A stretch of 64,000 nt of DNA from Epiperipatus broadwayi (Eukaryota > Onychophora > Udeonychophora > Euonychophora > Peripatidae), in NCBI GenBank assembly GCA_028023455.1, contig JAQFVV010006840.1, forward strand, positions 7,716 to 71,715, given 5' to 3'. Shown here piece by piece: positions 58,628 to 64,000 of this stretch. The notes under the pieces are model-generated. The model made no database searches. It had not been told where the DNA came from and saw only the letters and a program-made list of their open reading frames with translations. The position numbers were made by a program, and so were the translations under genes. The first letter of the stretch is position 1; each line of letters opens with the position of its first letter.

Positions 58628-59688
58628 ATAAAAATAATATTAAAATTTAACATTAACTAATTTTTTTATCCGTTATCACTTCTAACTATTATAATTATTC
58701 AAAAAAAAAAGATATATAATATCTCAGTTTCATCTCCTAATAGTAATAATAATAACCAAATAAATACAATATAGTTAAATATAATGAGGGATTTTACATA
58801 TATTCAACTACACTCACAAAACAATGAACAATTAGAATATTTTAACGATTCTTAAAATCATACATCTATTTGACTACTACTCTTCAATAAATGTAAATAA
58901 AATTATAAATTCTTCTAAAATATTATATAAAATCTTTTAAGTCTTATGTGGCATTTACAGAAAACATTATATTCTTAAAATAATTGAAATATTAAATATT
59001 TTAAAATTGACATTGTATAATTTTCATAATCACCAACAATAAAATCTTCTGTAATAATTATAATAATATATTTTTGTTAATTATATGAAATAATATAATG
59101 ATCCAAATAATTTTTATAATTCATGTGTGTGGATACGAAGATTCAAAAACCCCCAGACACATCAAACAAAGAAACTGTCAAGACAATATGAATTCCAAAA
59201 CATTAGCAATATTATTATTATTTAACAATATTCCATATTTACAATAATATAAATTTATAAAGTTGAAAATATTTACAGAAAATAATAAAAGAAAATTAAT
59301 TAAATTAAAATATTTACATAAAAAAACATAATAAAATAAATAGACATTAAATAGCCTTCATTCTGATTATTGGATGTATAAAGTAGAATATATAATCCAT
59401 TATAGTAGTAACACTATTATTTTCTCTGATTAGGACAATGATATTTCATTATCATTATCAGAATAAAACAATAAATAAATACAATTTATTTAACTAATAA
59501 TATGCTTCACATTTTTGGAAAGTAATTATAAATACAGTAATGCCTATTAACTATTAAATTTAAATTTAAATTAGCACTTAATCAAAATTTAATATATAAT
59601 ATCTTGCAAAAACTAGGTGCATCATTTCTACACCAGTATTCAGGTATATTTTAACATTTCAATGTAAATTTAAATAAATATAACCATT
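58628..59688. other. AT-rich DNA, no gene seen
   Basis: No recognised feature; many short A/T runs. Confidence 0.5.
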
Positions 59689-60125
59689 AAGCATCACATG
59701 ATCACATTTCCTATACTAGCACATTAATTGTTGATAAACAGAGCAAAACTCTTCATACAGTATTGCCACCTGTGCTAAACAGAGTAATCAATGGATTCCA
59801 GAAGGCTTGTGCATAAAATCCCTATCTAATGCTAATATCCCCAGACTAGTTTCTGGCTTGTGACCTCTGTCAGTGAGGAGCTTTGTATCTGAGAGCACTG
59901 CATCTAGATCTTAGGATCTAATGCAACCCTCTAGCAACCACCTTTTATCTCTACTTGACTACAAAATTATGAGAATGAAATTGAAAACACAAAAAATATT
60001 TTCAATCTAAGCTCAATAGCCTATATAGTCATATGGGTCTGAACTCAGTTCAGCACCCATACATTTTGGTGTCTTTGGCTCTTTTTCAACCATAGCCACC
60101 ACTATCCTATTAGGCAGGATTGGTG
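59689..60125 (-). mobile_element. Family A copy, left member of inverted pair
   Basis: Begins with AAGCATCACATGATCAC and ACAGAGCAAAACTCTTCATA, ends TTAGGCAGGATTGG. The minus-strand ribozyme-like core is damaged (CTGACAGA). Faces the copy at 60180-60715. Confidence 0.85.
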
Positions 60126-60720
60126 TTAAACCATTAAGCATCACATGGTCACCTTTCCTATACTAGCACATTAATTGTTGATAAACAGAGCACAAGCCAC
60201 AAGCCAAAAACTAGTCCAGGGATATTGGATGAGTAGGCATTAGATAGGGATTTTATGCACAAGCCTTCTGGCATCCATTGATTACTCTGTTTAACACAGG
60301 TGGCAATATTGTATGGAGAGTTTTGCTCTGTTTATCAACAATTAATGTGCTAGTATAGGAAATGTGATCATGTGATGCTTAATGATTTAACACCAATCTT
60401 GCCTAATAGGATAGTGGTGGTTATGGTTGTAAAAGAGCCAAAGACACCAAAATGTATGGGTGCTGAACTGAGTTCAGACCCATATGACTATATAGGCTAT
60501 TGATCTTAGATTGAAAATATTTTTTGTGTTTTCAATTTCATTCTCATAGTTTTGTAGTTAAGTAGAGATAAAAGGTGGCTGCTGGAGGGTTGCATTAGAT
60601 CCTAAGATCTAGATGCAGTGCTCTCAGATCCAAAGCTCCTCACTGACGAAGGCCACAAGCCAGAAACTAGTCTGGGGATATTGGATGAGTAGGCATTAGA
60701 TAGGGATTTTATTCCCATAG
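60126..60720 (+). mobile_element. Family A copies, right member of inverted pair
   Basis: The block 60180-60320 (partial copy starting ACAAGCCACAAGCCAAAAAC) is followed by an inverted terminal block (TATGGAGAGTTTTGCTCTG, TCAACAATTAATGTGCTAGT). A nearly complete body then mirrors 59689-60125. The terminal piece TTGTTGATAAACAGAGCA... occurs three times in alternating orientation. Head-to-head arrangement like this is common for Penelope-type insertions. Confidence 0.85.
60628..60686 (+). ncRNA. Hammerhead ribozyme-like motif, family A
   Basis: Same 59-base layout as 12008-12066. Outer ATCCAA/TTGGAT; inner TCCTCA/TGGGGA (one G-T pair replacing a Watson-Crick pair); CTGACGA (position 7 changed, which the fold tolerates); stem II GGC/GCC; GAAAC; GTC with cleavage after C60672. 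Pairing is preserved despite substitutions relative to copy 1. The A-A at 10.1/11.1 is retained. Confidence 0.6.
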
Positions 60721-62566
60721 AAAATTCAAATTATATTAAAGAATTATATTGCTTGACATCTTATATTTATTCATTTTATAATCTATTACCATAATAGCAT
60801 TCAGATATTATGTCTCATCATTCTTTCTCACAATCAAACAAAATACACATTAAATATTTGAGTTTAATAATCTTTATTATATCTTTCTAGGAATAGGAAA
60901 TCATTCCTTTTCCACTTTCTCTAGAAACAATAAATACTTAAATATTTGTGATAAAAAATTTCTCCTCTTGCATTCACAAATATTGACAACTTTCAACAGT
61001 CTAGTTATTATTCTAACCAATTTTTAAACTATCATTTATGTTGTAATATTTAGTGGTAATTAATAGTGATTATAATGAGAGATATGAATATAACAATAAC
61101 TCAAGCAAATGTGAAACATCATGGTTACAGTGCTTAAAATCACATTTATCATGTACCCTAAATTCCAGTTATGGCTTCTACCAGAGCTCATACTGAAGTA
61201 TAGAAATAATGCAACTGCCCATGTACTAACTATACATAACTTTATGACTTGTATTTAATTCTTAACTCACAACAATATGATTCAAGTATAATATTCCTCT
61301 TCAATATTCATTGCACCCAGGATTTCATTTTACAACTAACTTCTGACCACTATCATTCATCTTCCACATTCTGAATACTTCTCTTGACATTGCAAACATA
61401 TTCTAACTACGTTACATAAAATAATCTTCAAACTATGTTTCTAAAATAAATATCAAATAAAATTCAAGAAGATTCAAAACATTGTATACTCAAATGATTT
61501 CAATAAAATATTTATCATTATCACACATTCATTCATTTATGTTATAGTACTAGATAATTCAAAGATCAATGTTTTCATTTATTGTATCTAAACAGATACA
61601 GTTTGTAATGATATCTCAGAAACTCAATCATATTTTTAAAAAATGCATACTTAAGCATTCATAAATATTGCATTCCTAAAACAATTAATATATTCATAAT
61701 CATATAAATATAACTCCATTTAGTTTTAATGCTGAAGTAATATGATAAATGAAACAAATATACATTAAAATATCACTAAAATGCATAATAATTAACCTTT
61801 AATCCCAACAATTATTGGAATTAAATAAGTGATCCCCTTCTTTTCATGGTCATCCAAACATAACATAAGTTATAGTTATTTTATTTTTACCTTTCAGAAA
61901 ATTAAATTTTCTGCTATGCATTAATTTTCTTTATTTTTTTAAAAATAAATTATTTCAATCTTAAAACTAAACTTATCATTAAAACAACTATGTTACTAAA
62001 AATAGAAAAGTAATAAAATTCAAAGCTACTAAAGTTCTTCTTTGCTTTCATTCTTCTAGTGACAAACTTACTCTGTTGCTATTGACTATGGAAAAAGTTT
62101 GAACAAAACTTCTTTCTCCCCCATTGCACTGAACAAAACTTTGGAATGCACAAAATTCAATCATTTAAAATTTCTATGAAATACTGTCCATCCATATTGA
62201 TAAATAGTCTACCTAAGTTCATTTTCTTAGCATTTCCAGGAGAACAGGTATTTCAGATAAGAAACATTCATTAATATAATTTTCATATTAGGTAATAATT
62301 TTCCATATGTACATTTTTTATATATGCTGGTCCAGACTTATGGTAAAATATATGACAAAACTAATATTTTTATCAGGAAGCATTCATAAACATTTTCAAA
62401 GAATGTTATTTATCAATTAATACATTTCTTCAGCAGACAACATTCATTCTTATTTTTACTAAAAACATATACTCTTGTATTTAAATGACAATAATTTATC
62501 ACAGGATGTTTCTTAAACATCAAGATTTTTTTTATTTTCCAACATGCATCTATCGGTTAAATAAGT
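60721..62566. other. AT-rich DNA, no gene seen
   Basis: No ORF, RNA gene or recognised repeat. Confidence 0.5.
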
Positions 62567-62910
62567 TAAAACAGGCAAAACTTTTCATACATTAGAGCCA
62601 CTCAGTGCAAGCCAGAGTAACCAATGGATGCCAGAAGGCTCGTGCTTAAATCCCTATCTAATACCCACTCATCCAATATTCCCAGACTAGTTTCTAGCTT
62701 GTGGCTTTTGTCAGTGAGGAGTTAAAAACTACTCTGGGGATATTGGATAAGTAGGCACTAGATAGGAATTTTATGCACAAGGCACAAGCCTTCTGACATC
62801 CATTGATTACTCTGGCTTGCACTGAGTGGCACTACTGTATGATAAGATTTGCCTGTTTTAATAACAGTTATGAGCAAGCATAAAAATGATCATGTGGTGT
62901 TTATTGGTTA
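62567..62910. mobile_element. Family A foldback pair
   Basis: A minus-strand copy (62568-62715) and a plus-strand copy (62720-62865) meet head to head near 62718, both ending in AACAGG/CCTGTT blocks. The outer block GTTATGAGCAAGCATAAAA and GATCATGTGGTGTTTATTGG follows. The left core reads CTGACAA...GAAAC and the right has lost its core. Confidence 0.8.
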
Positions 62911-64000
62911 AATAATTTCTTGCAATATTTTATGGTCTCTTCATTCAGGTAATGTTTATAAAAGATATAATGATAACCGTAAAATAATATCAAAATTCAT
63001 CTCTATTTTAATCAGGGAAATCTTTTAAAATGTAAAGTTCAAAAAAACATATTCTCTTCATCATGATATCCACAATTTTAAATATATATAATGTTCATTC
63101 AGGCCACTCTCTTTTAAAAAAACTAGTAGTAAAACATTTTCCATACTCATTGCAGATAATATAAAAGATTCACATTTATAAAATTTCTTCATACATATTT
63201 CATTTGCATTATATCATTTGTTCTTCCTTTTCTTCCTTTTAAAACACATATAGCTTATTAAATAGCTTTCATCAAATATCCTCAACATAATAATAAGATG
63301 TAAATTTCTCGACAGTTTATATTTATAAGAGTTAATTAAAATTGTTAAATATAAATGTTCTTTCATTTCAAACATACTAAACATATTAAATAGAAAGTTC
63401 TTACAAATCCTTAAGTTTTCCTCAGTTATATGGTTAAAACTCTCATGGCTTCTTCTAGGCATTAGGCTGAGGATTTGATGACAACCATTGGTCTCCATAA
63501 AATTATTGTGGTTTCATTAAGCTTCAATGTGAAAAATTTACTGATAGGGAATAAATTCATTTACCCAGACATTGAATACATTAAAACAATTTTTTTTTAA
63601 ATAATACTTTCAACTTTAAAAAAAAAAAATTTTTATAAAAAATTTAAACTTTTAAAGACATGACCAGATTAGACAAACAAAACAAGACAAGATTAGACAA
63701 GACTAGAACTAGACTGTCTAGACTGACTGAACATCTATATTTATACCTACTTTATCTAGTGATTTCATTGGTTGATCCAAGTTCTTTCAAATACTAATTT
63801 ACACTTTAATTTTTTGTCTACAAAATAATTTTCTTAATAATATGAGTCATCATTTTCATATTATAAAAAAATTATTTAATATTTTGATAATATAGAATAT
63901 CTTTATTTAAACACTGAAAAATTTTTTAATGATGTGAATATTAATTTTAAAATAGAAAATATTATTTTAGACAGCATAATAAAAATTAAGGTACTGGGGT
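62911..64000. other. AT-rich DNA, no gene resolved
   Basis: A 94-codon minus-strand frame (63214-63498; METNGCHQILSLMPRRSHES at its start) has no domain I recognise and is probably chance. 63680-63735 holds irregular repeats of AGACAAGACTAG. Nothing else. Confidence 0.4.

Noticed and set aside
63214-63498. 94-codon minus-strand ORF
   Set aside because: No domain, AT-driven composition, no supporting context.

Overview
This window looks like intergenic or intronic DNA from an animal nuclear genome, most likely an invertebrate. By eye it is roughly three-quarters A+T. It holds no intact host gene that I can recognise. Everything identifiable is repetitive DNA: a very large palindrome, a Penelope-like retroelement, LINE and gypsy-type retrotransposon wrecks, TA-flanked terminal-inverted-repeat elements, short tRNA-derived retroposons, tandem repeats, and several dispersed repeat families that carry hammerhead-ribozyme-like cores. 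I could not assign a species.

Layout. 1-7.8 kb: a giant inverted repeat centred near 3,680; a diverged single-arm copy lies at about 48.45-52.64 kb. 8.03-8.44 kb: a (TA)n tract and a foldback element. 10.5-10.8 kb: LINE 3' end. 11.7-12.8 kb: two copies of dispersed repeat family A; the first holds a complete hammerhead-like fold. 13.75-14.3 and 15.4-15.8 kb: tandem repeats. 16.4-19.5 kb: an internally deleted gypsy-type LTR retrotransposon (5' LTR, gag, zinc knuckles, start of reverse transcriptase, 3' LTR fragment). 19.5-22.2 kb: more family A. 22.8-23.7 kb: family B inverted repeat with a hammerhead-like fold in each arm. 23.9-24.4 kb: LINE. 24.4-31.2 kb: mostly blank, with a few hairpins and orphan ORFs. 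31.2-32.8 kb: family B fragments and a tRNA-derived retroposon. 33.1-34.5 and 40.5-41.6 kb: two related TIR transposons. 36.0-36.9 kb: nested inverted repeats. 37.1-39.2 kb: Penelope-like element (minus strand; RT and GIY-YIG endonuclease), containing a short stretch that matches Illumina adapter sequence. 42.4-43.8 kb: possible LINE endonuclease fragments. 44.7-45.8, 52.7, 55.3, 57.6, 59.7-60.7 and 62.6-62.9 kb: family A. 47.9, 52.9 and 56.6-57.6 kb: LINE fragments. 58.5 kb: tRNA-Gly-like retroposon with target-site duplications.

How the parts relate. Families A, B and C share features known from Penelope-like elements and related non-autonomous retroelements: CTGATGA and GAAA core boxes, frequent inverted pairing of copies, and insertion beside TA tracts. 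The recognisable Penelope-like element at 37-39 kb is a possible source of replication proteins for some of them, but that link is inference. Most coding remnants carry stops or frameshifts, so the region is best read as a graveyard of mobile elements of several ages. The two arms of the giant palindrome are far more alike than either is to the 48-52 kb copy, which points to recent inversion-duplication or gene conversion.
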